Shown piece by piece: positions 1 to 7,085 of a stretch of DNA of 12,391 bases (position 1 is the first letter of the stretch; the number at the start of each line of letters is the position of its first letter). The notes below the pieces were generated by a model. That model saw only the letters and a program-made list of their open reading frames with translations. It ran no database searches and was not told the origin of the DNA. Made by a program: the position numbers and the translations under genes. The DNA is from UBA6544 sp049601975 (GTDB lineage Bacteria; Pseudomonadota; Alphaproteobacteria; UBA8366), in contig JBMYRC010000122.1 of assembly GCA_049601975.1 (NCBI GenBank), positions 1 through 12,391 on the forward strand, in the 5' to 3' direction.

Positions 1-871
1 AAACGTGCTGCATGAAGCGCCACCGCCATGCATCGTCCATATCGCTAAGGTGGCGCAAAAATCCGTGGAAGGTCACGTAGCGCAAGGGTTGGATCGTTTG
101 TAGGTTAGCGCGCCTGCAAAAGAGATGAACCAGATTGGCCCCAGCGTCGAGCGCTTCTGCCGCGTTGTCGAATGCTGACGCGCCGGCCCCCAACACCGCC
201 ACCGTCTTTCCCGTGAGCGAAGAGAAATCGATATCGTCGGCAGCATGCGCCCGTAGATGCTTTGGCAGAGCTTAGACACAGTCCGGCATCCACCACCGGC
301 CCGTCCCATCCTGTCCCGTCGCTAGGACGATCTTACGCGCATAGATATACGAACGCTCGCCTGCCGCTGTTTCGATCTCCCCACGAAGGGACCCTTCGAC
401 CGGATGGATCGCTGTCAGCGCGGTCTCGTTTCTCACGTCAATCTCCAACACCTTACGCAACCACAGCAGATAGTCGTTCCAGTGAGCCGTTGGGATGAGA
501 TCGAGTTTCGCCCAGGCTTGTTCCCCGAAGGAGGCCTCGTGCCAAGATTGATACGTGAGCGATGGGACGCCGAGATCGGGGCCGGGATAATCCTTGGGCG
601 AGCGCAATGTCCGCATCCGCGCGAAGGTAACCCAGGGCCCTTCCCGGCCATAAGGGGCCTTATCGATGACCACCACATTGTCGATCTGATCGCGCTTCAA
701 GGCATAGGCGGTCGCGATGCCGCTCTGCTCGCCACCGACGATCAGCACATCGTAAATCGGTGCGCCGTCCGAATGACGGCGTGCCCGCAGCCACTTAAGT
801 TTTGGATGCTCGATCGCCTTCAGATCGCGGTGGACCTGACGTTCTAGTCGCTCCAAGCCCGCGTCGACCAT
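1..871 (-). pseudogene. FMO-type flavin monooxygenase, interrupted by an in-frame stop and truncated by the window edge
   Basis: Flavin-containing monooxygenases (FAD, NADPH) oxygenate small substrates in the cytoplasm. Codons 1-199 encode an N-terminal FAD-binding domain (VLIVGGEQSGIA, residues 42-53), then GREGPWVTFARM and TLRSPK blocks typical of this subfamily. Codon 200 is TAA (272-274 on the plus strand). The same frame continues afterwards without shift as ALPKHLRAHAADDIDF, then a second dinucleotide-binding motif, VAVLGAGASAFDNAA, up to base 1. The stop therefore falls inside a homologous protein and is not its natural end. The FAD motif also reads GGEQSG where GGGQSG is expected, one base change (GGG to GAG). 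Two lesions suggest a decaying gene; sequencing error is the alternative. The ATG at 869-871 has only a weak GGA nine bases upstream. It lies 21 nt after the LLM monooxygenase gene in the same frame, so the two were probably co-transcribed. Confidence 0.8.
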
Positions 872-892
872 ATCGTGCGTTCCGATGTTGAT

Positions 893-2032
893 TTATGCGG
901 GAGCGAACACGTCGTCTTGTGGCTTCGCCTCAATACCAGGTACTTCAACAGGACCGCTAAACGCAGAATCCCGCTGCAATGTCGGCATCACCTGGGTCGC
1001 GAAAAGACGCATATTCAACTCACCATCCTCATGCGGCATACCGCCATATGAGAAATCAGAGACAATGTGATCGGTTCCGGTCAATGTCCGCAATTCACGG
1101 ACCTGCTCGATGCAATCGTTCGGCGTGCCGACGATCTGAATCTTGACGTAGAAATCGGTCATCTTCTGACGCGCGTCCTCGTCTTTCAGCTTCGAATAGG
1201 TTTTCGCCATTTTACCATAGGACTCATAGCCTTTGACGTTGGCGAGGTGACCGTCCGAAAAGTTGTAGTGATTGTCGATGGAGTCCCATTTTGCGCCAAG
1301 ATACTGCATCGCTCGGTCGTGGGCCTCGTCCCGGCTTTCAGCGACGGAGACGTTGGTAAGAATTACCGGCGGGCGCGGTGTATGCCCAACGCTGATAGCG
1401 ATGTCGCGGAAACTTTGGATATCAGCCGCAGCCTTCGACCATTCGTTCTGCATGATGACCATCATGCCGAAGCCGAGCTTCGCCATGATCTCCGCCGATT
1501 CCGGGCTGACCGATGACGCATAGAAACGGCGTTCCGGATGCGAGATCGGGCGCGGACGGATCGACATTTTCGGAATCTTGTAAAACTCACCGTCCCATTC
1601 GAAAACTTCATCCTGCAATGCCTTGGTGATCAATTGCGCGGATTCGGCAAAACGCGGCCGCGCTTCCTCCATCGGCACTCGGAACCCGGCATATTCAACG
1701 CTCGCCGCGCCGCGCCCGAATCCGAACATGCAACGCCCGCCGCAGAGCAGATCAAGATAGGCGATTTGTTCGGCGACCCGGATCGGGTCGTGCCATGGCA
1801 GAACGATCACACAAGTGCCAAGGGTGATGCGTTTGGTTTTGCCAGCGAAATAACTGAGCAATTGCAACGGATGGGGCGACATCGAATAACCGGTGAAATG
1901 GTGTTCCAAACCAAACAGTGAGTCGAACCCAAGAGGTTCGGCCAAATCACCCAACGCCAAATGTTCCGCCAAAACCGACGCGTCAGAGCGCCCCGCTTGT
2001 GCCAAAACGCTAAGATCCGTTCCGATTTTCAT
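893..2032 (-). CDS. LLM class (bacterial luciferase-like) flavin-dependent monooxygenase
   Basis: This 379-residue protein is a luciferase-like TIM-barrel oxidoreductase that would use reduced FMN (or F420) and O2 to oxygenate a small organic substrate in the cytoplasm. Family hallmarks are visible: MKIG at the N-terminal strand, GLEHHFTGYSMSPHPLQLLS (41-60), the strand LGTCVIVLPWHDPIRVAEQI (71-90), then LDLLCGGR and GFGRGAA (104-110), which line the flavin pocket. Length is normal for the family. The start ATG is supported by an AGGA at 2038-2041, five bases upstream. It is the second gene of a minus-strand unit: an alpha/beta hydrolase lies 71 bp upstream and a broken FMO gene 21 bp downstream. 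The hydrolase neighbour and divergent carbamoyl hydrolase recall RutA-type ring-opening chemistry, but the protein cannot be assigned to RutA from sequence. The family is certain; the substrate is unknown. Confidence 0.9.
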   Translation of the reverse strand: MKIGTDLSVLAQAGRSDASVLAEHLALGDLAEPLGFDSLFGLEHHFTGYSMSPHPLQLLSYFAGKTKRITLGTCVIVLPWHDPIRVAEQIAYLDLLCGGRCMFGFGRGAASVEYAGFRVPMEEARPRFAESAQLITKALQDEVFEWDGEFYKIPKMSIRPRPISHPERRFYASSVSPESAEIMAKLGFGMMVIMQNEWSKAAADIQSFRDIAISVGHTPRPPVILTNVSVAESRDEAHDRAMQYLGAKWDSIDNHYNFSDGHLANVKGYESYGKMAKTYSKLKDEDARQKMTDFYVKIQIVGTPNDCIEQVRELRTLTGTDHIVSDFSYGGMPHEDGELNMRLFATQVMPTLQRDSAFSGPVEVPGIEAKPQDDVFAPA

Positions 2033-2103
2033 ATCCGTCCTGCTCCGTTGCCTCTTTAAAGGTTTACCCTACCAATTAGGTCGAGGGGCGCACGTAATCC
2101 ATG

Positions 2104-2895
2104 CTAATTCAAACGGGCGATAAACGCGTCAATCGCGGCATTCGTTTCCCTCGGATATTCAACTTGCGGATAATGTCCGCAATTCGGAATGATCTCGATG
2201 CTTAAATGGCGCACCTTTTCCCACAACAAATTCAGATAGGGCGAGGATTGGCCAGAGACCAAGGAATGGCGCATGCCGTCGGGCGTGATGTAGGTGGACT
2301 GTAAAGCCATAACCGGGATTTGAATCTCTTCCAGCAAGCGCTCCATCTTCTCTAGATCGTGACGCCCTATATCCGCGAGAAGCGACACACCGAGCTGGGG
2401 TGGTACTTTTGTCGCACGCTCGGTCATTTCAGCCACCTTTTCCGGATCAAAACCGGGGCTGAACATTTTCGCGAACATGGCGCGGGCCAAATCCTGATAC
2501 CCTTCTGGCGCGCTATCCGCACCGAGGGCGGCGTGGACACCGGAGGCGGGCGGGCTGAGACGGCTGCCGTCGACGAGGATCACAGCCCTTGTCAGTTCCG
2601 GTGCGCGGGCGGAGATATCCATTGTCACGCGGCAACCGAGGCTATTGCCAATGACGATTGCGGGTGGAAGATCGAGCGACTTCATCAGCGCAACCACATC
2701 GCTGCCATGGGTTTCGACGCGCGCGTGGTCTTCATGCCCTGGTGTCGCCCCATGGCCGCCGAGGTCAACGGCAATGCATCTATGACGCGGTGAGAAATAC
2801 GCCACCTGCGCATCCCAATCGCTGTGGTCGCAGCCAAAGGCGTGTATAAAGACCAGGGCCGACGCGCCGACGCCCGTATCCGAATGCTCGATCAT
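2104..2895 (-). CDS. Alpha/beta-fold hydrolase
   Basis: This 263-residue single-domain alpha/beta hydrolase would act on ester, amide or C-C bonds in the cytoplasm. The oxyanion-hole loop is HAFG (18-21), followed by the strand AVDLGGHGATPG (42-53). The nucleophile elbow is GNSLG with Ser85, and the catalytic His241 lies in NCGHYPQVEYP. The acid residue is less certain; Asp206 is a candidate after strand six. No signal peptide is visible. The start ATG (2893-2895) has a good ribosome site, GAAAGG, eight bases upstream. It is the first gene of the leftward unit and is divergent from the CoA transferase across a 113-bp promoter region. By analogy with RutD in pyrimidine breakdown, such hydrolases often process the product of a neighbouring flavin monooxygenase; that role here is inference. 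Confidence 0.88.
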   Translation of the reverse strand: MIEHSDTGVGASALVFIHAFGCDHSDWDAQVAYFSPRHRCIAVDLGGHGATPGHEDHARVETHGSDVVALMKSLDLPPAIVIGNSLGCRVTMDISARAPELTRAVILVDGSRLSPPASGVHAALGADSAPEGYQDLARAMFAKMFSPGFDPEKVAEMTERATKVPPQLGVSLLADIGRHDLEKMERLLEEIQIPVMALQSTYITPDGMRHSLVSGQSSPYLNLLWEKVRHLSIEIIPNCGHYPQVEYPRETNAAIDAFIARLN

Positions 2896-2903
2896 GTTTA
2901 TTA

Positions 2904-2909
2904 CCTTTC
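2904..2909 (-). promoter_or_regulatory. Ribosome binding site of the alpha/beta hydrolase gene
   Basis: On the minus strand GAAAGG lies eight bases before the ATG at 2893-2895. It is a good Shine-Dalgarno match and fixes the start of the leftward operon. Confidence 0.6.
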
Positions 2910-2994
2910 ACGGACAGCTACTGCGGCACGGTGTCTGATCCCGGCGCGCGGTTTAGGTTATATAGATACTTGGGACGACCTATATGATTTCGAC

Positions 2995-3000
2995 AGGAGA
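2995..3000 (+). promoter_or_regulatory. Ribosome binding site of the CoA transferase gene
   Basis: AGGAGA sits eight bases upstream of the ATG at 3009. It is a strong Shine-Dalgarno sequence and decides the start of the rightward unit. Confidence 0.7.
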
Positions 3001-3008
3001 CTCTATAA

Positions 3009-4211
3009 ATGGCGCATGATGACCTGCCCTTCGAGGGCGTGAAAGTACTCGACCTCAGTCAAGGAGTGGCGGGGCCGTATTGCGGCATGCATTTCGCGCG
3101 CAACGGCGCTGACGTGATAAAATTGGAGCCACCCGGCAGCGGCTGCTGGAGTCGCCAACTTGGGAGGGCGATAGGCGATCAAACCGCGCATTCGGTCGTC
3201 GTCCATCGTGGCAAGCGGAGCCTCGCCGTTGATTTGAAATCCCCCAAAGGATTGGAGATCGCCAAAAAACTGTCGGCCGAATGCAACGTAATGATCCAAA
3301 ATTATCGAGTCGGTAAACTGGCGAAACTCGGCCTCGATTATGATTCCGTCGCCAAGGTAAACCCGAAAGTCGTCTATGTCGCCGTTACCGGCTTCGGACA
3401 GGAAGGACCGCGTCGCGATCAACCCGCAACCGATTCCGTGATGCAGGCATATACCGGAATGATGTCGATCAACCGCGATATCAACGGTCTGCCGCAACGG
3501 ATCAACATGCTGGCGATCGATTTCTCCACCGGCCTCTACGCTTTTCAAGCGGCGGCAGCGGCGCTGTACGGCCAAGCAATGAGAGGAAAAGGCAAGCTAA
3601 TCGAAACCAGTTTGTTGGAATCCGCCATGGTGTTCCAAGAGGCAGCGATCATGGAGTCGCACTTACAGGGCGGAGAGGCAGAACCCATCGGCATGCCGGT
3701 CGGCAGCTTCAAGACCAAGGACGGCTTCATGTCGATCAATGCACGCCGCGACCCCCACTTTAAAGGTTTTTGTGCCGTGATCGGCCGGGAGGAATGGATC
3801 GACGATCCGCGCTTCACCGGACCGCGTGAAAGGGTCGCCAACCGTGATTTCCTGCTCTCCGAAATCCGCCCCATCATCGAGACCAAAACCAGTGACGAAT
3901 GGAATAAATTGATCTCCGAGGCCGACATCTTGAATGCCAAGGTACAGACACATCTCGATCTGTTCGAAGATACGCAAGTGCAGGCGGTGAACGCCATCCG
4001 CTGGGTTGAGAACGACACATTGGGCCGCATCCCCATGGCGACGGTCCCAGGCCAACCCATCCCGGAGACCGGCGACCGCCTCTCTCACAGCCCGCATCTC
4101 GGCGAGCATAACGAGGAAGTGCTGGCGGAGCTCGGCTACGGAGCACCCGAGATTGAGGCGCTCAAGGCGAAGGGTGTCGTTGGAACCTTCGCGGCGAAAG
4201 CAGCGGCCTGA
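3009..4211 (+). CDS. Family III (CaiB/BaiF) CoA transferase
   Basis: This 400-residue family III CoA transferase would move CoA between two carboxylic acids in the cytoplasm, activating a carboxylate for breakdown. Visible signatures are the N-terminal GVKVLDLSQGVAGPYCGM (10-27), HRGKRSLAVDLKSPKG (66-81), QNYRVGKLAKLGLDY (97-111) and VAVTGFGQEGP (124-134). The catalytic aspartate is most likely Asp171 in AIDFSTGLYAFQ, matching the D-x-x-x-G block of formyl-CoA transferase relatives. Length is normal. The motif usually read as GDxxR is here GSGCWSRQ, with Cys46 in place of Asp; the effect is unknown. A strong AGGAGA site supports the start. It is the first gene of the rightward unit, 49 bp before the M20 hydrolase. 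The acid it activates could be a product of the neighbouring monooxygenase and hydrolase steps, which is inference. Confidence 0.92.
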   Translation: MAHDDLPFEGVKVLDLSQGVAGPYCGMHFARNGADVIKLEPPGSGCWSRQLGRAIGDQTAHSVVVHRGKRSLAVDLKSPKGLEIAKKLSAECNVMIQNYRVGKLAKLGLDYDSVAKVNPKVVYVAVTGFGQEGPRRDQPATDSVMQAYTGMMSINRDINGLPQRINMLAIDFSTGLYAFQAAAAALYGQAMRGKGKLIETSLLESAMVFQEAAIMESHLQGGEAEPIGMPVGSFKTKDGFMSINARRDPHFKGFCAVIGREEWIDDPRFTGPRERVANRDFLLSEIRPIIETKTSDEWNKLISEADILNAKVQTHLDLFEDTQVQAVNAIRWVENDTLGRIPMATVPGQPIPETGDRLSHSPHLGEHNEEVLAELGYGAPEIEALKAKGVVGTFAAKAAA

Positions 4212-4260
4212 CGGAAATAGCTGCTTACAAAAATTGCGATCAAGAAGGATTACCGTTCGA

Positions 4261-5502
4261 ATGAGAAATATCCGCGTCAATTCCAGCCGCCTATGGGACA
4301 GCCTGATGAGCATGGCCGAAATAGGAGCTCTGCCAAACGGCGGATGCTGCCGTCTCGCCCTCACCGATGAGGACAAGGAAGGTCGCGATCTTTTTGTTGA
4401 GTGGTGCGAAGCGGCCGGCTGCGACGTCTCCGTCGACCAGATGGGTAACATTTTCGCGCGCCGCCCTGGGCGCGACAATGATCTGCCGCCCATCGTCACC
4501 GGCAGCCATTTGGACACCCAGCCTCATGGCGGAAAATTCGACGGTGTTTACGGCGTCTTGGCGGGATTAGAGATTATCCGCAGCCTGAACGATCATGACA
4601 TCACCACCGACGCGCCGATCGAAGTGACCGTTTGGACCAACGAGGAGGGCAGCCGGTTTGCCCCATCCATGGTGGCGAGCGGCGTCTTCGGCGGAAAGTT
4701 CGACCTGGAAGAATCCCTCGCCATCGCCGACGTAGACGGAAAGACTATCGGCGCAGAGTTGGCACGGATCGGCTATGCGGGCGACAGGCCCTGCGGTGAT
4801 CGCCCGTTTGGCGCATTCTTCGAGGCGCATATCGAGCAAGGCCCAATCCTGGAGGCGGATGGCAAGACCATCGGCATCGTCACCGGCGCGCAATGCCAGC
4901 GTTGGTACGACGTCACGCTGCTGGGCCAAGATTCCCATGCGGGCACGACGCCGATGCCGATGCGAAAGGATACGGTTTTCGCCATGGCCCGCATCATTTC
5001 CGCCTTCGAAGATTTGGTCTCCGCGAACGCCCCCGATACGGTGGGGACAGTCGGCTGGGTCGAAGTCGTCCCCAATTCCCGCAACACGGTGCCGGGCCGC
5101 GTCGACTTCACCATCGATCTCCGCCACCCAAATGCGGAAACTCTGGATGCAATGCATGACGAGGTGCACCGACTGCTCAATTCCGTCGCCGAGGAATACG
5201 AGCTGGAGCTCGATGCGCGGGATGTAGCCCATGTCCCGCAGATCAACTTCGATCCCGATTGCGTCGAAGCGGTCCGTGAAGCGGCAAACGAACTCGGTCT
5301 ACCCGCCCGCGAAATTCTGTCGGGCGCCGGGCATGATGCCATGTACATCTCCAACGTCGCGCCGGTCTCGATGATCTTTGTGCCGTGCGAAGGCGGTCTC
5401 AGTCATAACGAGGCGGAATCGGCGACCGCCGACGATCTGGGCGCCGGCTGCGACGTGTTGCTCCATGCCATGCTCACCAAAGCTGGCGTCGCGGACTCTT
5501 AG
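4261..5502 (+). CDS. M20-family Zn-dependent hydrolase, N-carbamoyl-L-amino-acid hydrolase/ureidase type
   Basis: This is a cytoplasmic amidohydrolase of the hydantoinase/carbamoylase family, relatives of which cleave N-carbamoyl amino acids, beta-ureidopropionate or allantoate, typically releasing CO2 and ammonia. It has 413 residues, normal for the family. The metal-site residues are visible: His83 and Asp94 in GSHLDTQPHGGKFDG, Glu128/Glu129 in TNEEGSRF, His190 in FEAHIEQG and His382 in SHNE. The dimerisation-domain block SHAGTTPMP (225-233) and the substrate block SGAGHDAMYI (354-363) are also present. The frame stays open upstream to 4006, but that would overlap the CoA transferase by about 200 bases. 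The ATG at 4261 fits the family N-terminus (NSSRLWDSL) and follows GAAGGA with an 11-base spacer. It lies 49 bp after the CoA transferase, so co-transcription is likely. Carbamoylase, ureidopropionase and allantoate hydrolase activities cannot be told apart here. Confidence 0.9.
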   Translation: MRNIRVNSSRLWDSLMSMAEIGALPNGGCCRLALTDEDKEGRDLFVEWCEAAGCDVSVDQMGNIFARRPGRDNDLPPIVTGSHLDTQPHGGKFDGVYGVLAGLEIIRSLNDHDITTDAPIEVTVWTNEEGSRFAPSMVASGVFGGKFDLEESLAIADVDGKTIGAELARIGYAGDRPCGDRPFGAFFEAHIEQGPILEADGKTIGIVTGAQCQRWYDVTLLGQDSHAGTTPMPMRKDTVFAMARIISAFEDLVSANAPDTVGTVGWVEVVPNSRNTVPGRVDFTIDLRHPNAETLDAMHDEVHRLLNSVAEEYELELDARDVAHVPQINFDPDCVEAVREAANELGLPAREILSGAGHDAMYISNVAPVSMIFVPCEGGLSHNEAESATADDLGAGCDVLLHAMLTKAGVADS

Positions 5503-5594
5503 ACGCTCGATAGAACGGAAAACTCCCCATCCTCTTCGCCACTGAAACGATCGACGACCTCTTCGCCCGCTACGGGAAAAGTTATCGCGTCATC

Positions 5595-7079
5595 GTGATG
5601 ACCGCGGGCCTCGCCGCTTCGTTCACCATGGTCGTCTCCGGCACCATCGTTAGTGTTGCGGTTCCGGACGTCATGGGCGCGTTCGGGGTTGGGCTCGATC
5701 AAGCGCAGCTGATGACCACGGGCTTTAATATTGCCATGGTGACTAGCCAGCTGCTAAATGCGTGGCTCGTTGCCGCCTTTGGCCAGCGCGCTGGATTCAT
5801 GCTGATGGCTTTCGTTTTCACTGTCGGCAGCATCATATGCGGCCTCGGCCAAACCTTTGACATGATTGTCGTCGGCCGCATCATGCAGGGATTGGCGGCA
5901 GGCGTGATTCAGCCACTGGTGATGGTTGTCGCCTTCCAGGTGTTTCCGGCGGACCGTCGGGGTTACGCGATGGGCATCTATTCGATGGGCATTTTCTTGG
6001 CCGTCGCCGTTGGTCCCATTTTTGGTGGCTTCGCCATCGAACTGTTGAATTGGCGCTATATTTTTTGGGCACCCTTGCCGGTGATCGGGATCGGCGCGTT
6101 GATGGGTTGGGTGTTTATCCCCTCCGTTCCAAGCGAGAAGAAATTATCGTTCGATTGGACTGGCTATATTCTGCTGATTGTCTCCGTCTATTGTTTGGTC
6201 ACCGGTTTGACGGAAGGCAACCGCGAGGGCTGGTCCTCCACTTACATCATTGGACTCTTTATCGTAGGATTCGGATGCGGGGCCACGCTCATTTGGTCTC
6301 AACTGCGAGACGCGCAAACGCTGATCGATTTATCGCTCTTCAAGAATAAACAATTCGCTATGACCGCGCTCATCGCCTTCGTCTTTGGCGTTGGAAATTT
6401 CGGCACCGGATACGGCGTGCCCGTGTTCGGCCAACTCATCCAAGGCATGACACCGATTGTGGCCGCCCTCGTGATGTTGCCGTCGGCCTTACTGATCGTT
6501 GTCGCCCTGCCTTTCACCGGCAAATTGGCCGACAAAATTCCCGCGCATATCGGAATCCTGATCGGCCTCGCTTTGTTCGCTCTCGGCACCGCACCGATGA
6601 GCGACGCTGACGTCAATACACCCTTCCTCATGGTGATGTCCTATTTCATCGTTAGCCGCTTCGGCATGAGTTTCACCAACCCATTCATCATGAACACCGC
6701 ACTGAAATCACTGCCACCAGAACAACTGAGCGCGGGCGGCGGCATGATTAATTTCTGCCGTCAATTCGGTGGCTCCATGGGCCTCACAGCCTGGGTCGCC
6801 TTCGTTCAATACCGCACTCAATTCCACGGCGAGGCATTGACGGCGACGCAAAGCTCGGCGAATGAAACAACCGTGGAAATGATGGGCGGCATCAGCCGTT
6901 TACTCACCGAAGCGGGGGTTCCCATCGATTTGCACGCGGCGAGTGGCTTGCATTTCCTTGGCCAAGTTATCCAAGCTCAAGCCAGTACCTTCGGCTTTCA
7001 GGACGGCTTCATGCTGCTGGTCTTCTTCTTCCTTTGCGCGATGATTCCAGCGTACTTGCTGGGTCGGCTGAAAAAATAA
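5595..7079 (+). CDS. DHA2-family MFS exporter, N-terminus uncertain
   Basis: This 494-residue inner-membrane transporter of the EmrB/QacA (DHA2) type would use the proton gradient and is expected to have about 14 helices. Visible are a motif B-like VVGRIMQGLAAG with Arg95, the antiporter motif C at AVGPIFGG (138-145) after TM5, and the IVSVAVPDVMGAF block after TM1. Start choice is poor: the frame begins at GTG 5595 or ATG 5598 with no ribosome site. The same frame is open back to 5514 and encodes TIDDLFARYGKSYRVIV, which looks like the usual cytoplasmic N-terminus of this subfamily, yet no ATG, GTG or TTG lies there. A mutated start, an ATC start at 5529, or a sequence error are possible. 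It is the third gene of the rightward unit, 92 bp after the M20 hydrolase, and may move the pathway substrate or a toxic product. Confidence 0.85.
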   Translation: MMTAGLAASFTMVVSGTIVSVAVPDVMGAFGVGLDQAQLMTTGFNIAMVTSQLLNAWLVAAFGQRAGFMLMAFVFTVGSIICGLGQTFDMIVVGRIMQGLAAGVIQPLVMVVAFQVFPADRRGYAMGIYSMGIFLAVAVGPIFGGFAIELLNWRYIFWAPLPVIGIGALMGWVFIPSVPSEKKLSFDWTGYILLIVSVYCLVTGLTEGNREGWSSTYIIGLFIVGFGCGATLIWSQLRDAQTLIDLSLFKNKQFAMTALIAFVFGVGNFGTGYGVPVFGQLIQGMTPIVAALVMLPSALLIVVALPFTGKLADKIPAHIGILIGLALFALGTAPMSDADVNTPFLMVMSYFIVSRFGMSFTNPFIMNTALKSLPPEQLSAGGGMINFCRQFGGSMGLTAWVAFVQYRTQFHGEALTATQSSANETTVEMMGGISRLLTEAGVPIDLHAASGLHFLGQVIQAQASTFGFQDGFMLLVFFFLCAMIPAYLLGRLKK

Positions 7080-7085
7080 CCTGCG

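Larger units (their letters stand above)
2896..3008. promoter_or_regulatory. Divergent promoter region with candidate operator
   Basis: This 113-bp gap separates the leftward hydrolase/LLM/FMO unit from the rightward CoA transferase unit, so it must hold at least one promoter for each. The middle is markedly AT-rich compared with its surroundings. It contains ATATAG at 2960-2965 and CTATAT at 2980-2985, an inverted repeat whose half-sites are 20 bp apart centre to centre, about two helical turns. TATATG-like and TATATA-like elements on either strand could serve as -10 boxes, but I cannot assign -35 boxes confidently. No regulator gene is present in the window. Confidence 0.5.

Noticed and set aside
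73..309. Short minus-strand frames across the FMO C-terminal half
   Set aside because: They lie in other frames; the FMO-like sequence (GAGASAFDNAA and onward) is in the same frame as the upstream 199 codons, so the break is a stop codon and not a frameshift.
1083..2185. The 14-mer AATGTCCGCAATTC occurs at 1083-1096 and again at 2172-2185
   Set aside because: Both copies are inside coding sequence in unrelated proteins, without flanking similarity; chance is the simplest explanation.
4006..4260. N-terminal extension of the M20 hydrolase frame
   Set aside because: It overlaps the CoA transferase by about 200 bases, is arginine-rich and shadow-like, and family members start near the ATG at 4261.
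3663..4517. 284-codon open frame on the minus strand opposite the CoA transferase and M20 genes
   Set aside because: It spans the junction of two well-supported plus-strand genes and shows no family features.
7047..7062. CCAGC-N6-GCTGG hairpin near the end of the exporter gene, followed by an A-run
   Set aside because: It lies inside the coding region, and neither strand has a T-run on the correct side for an intrinsic terminator.
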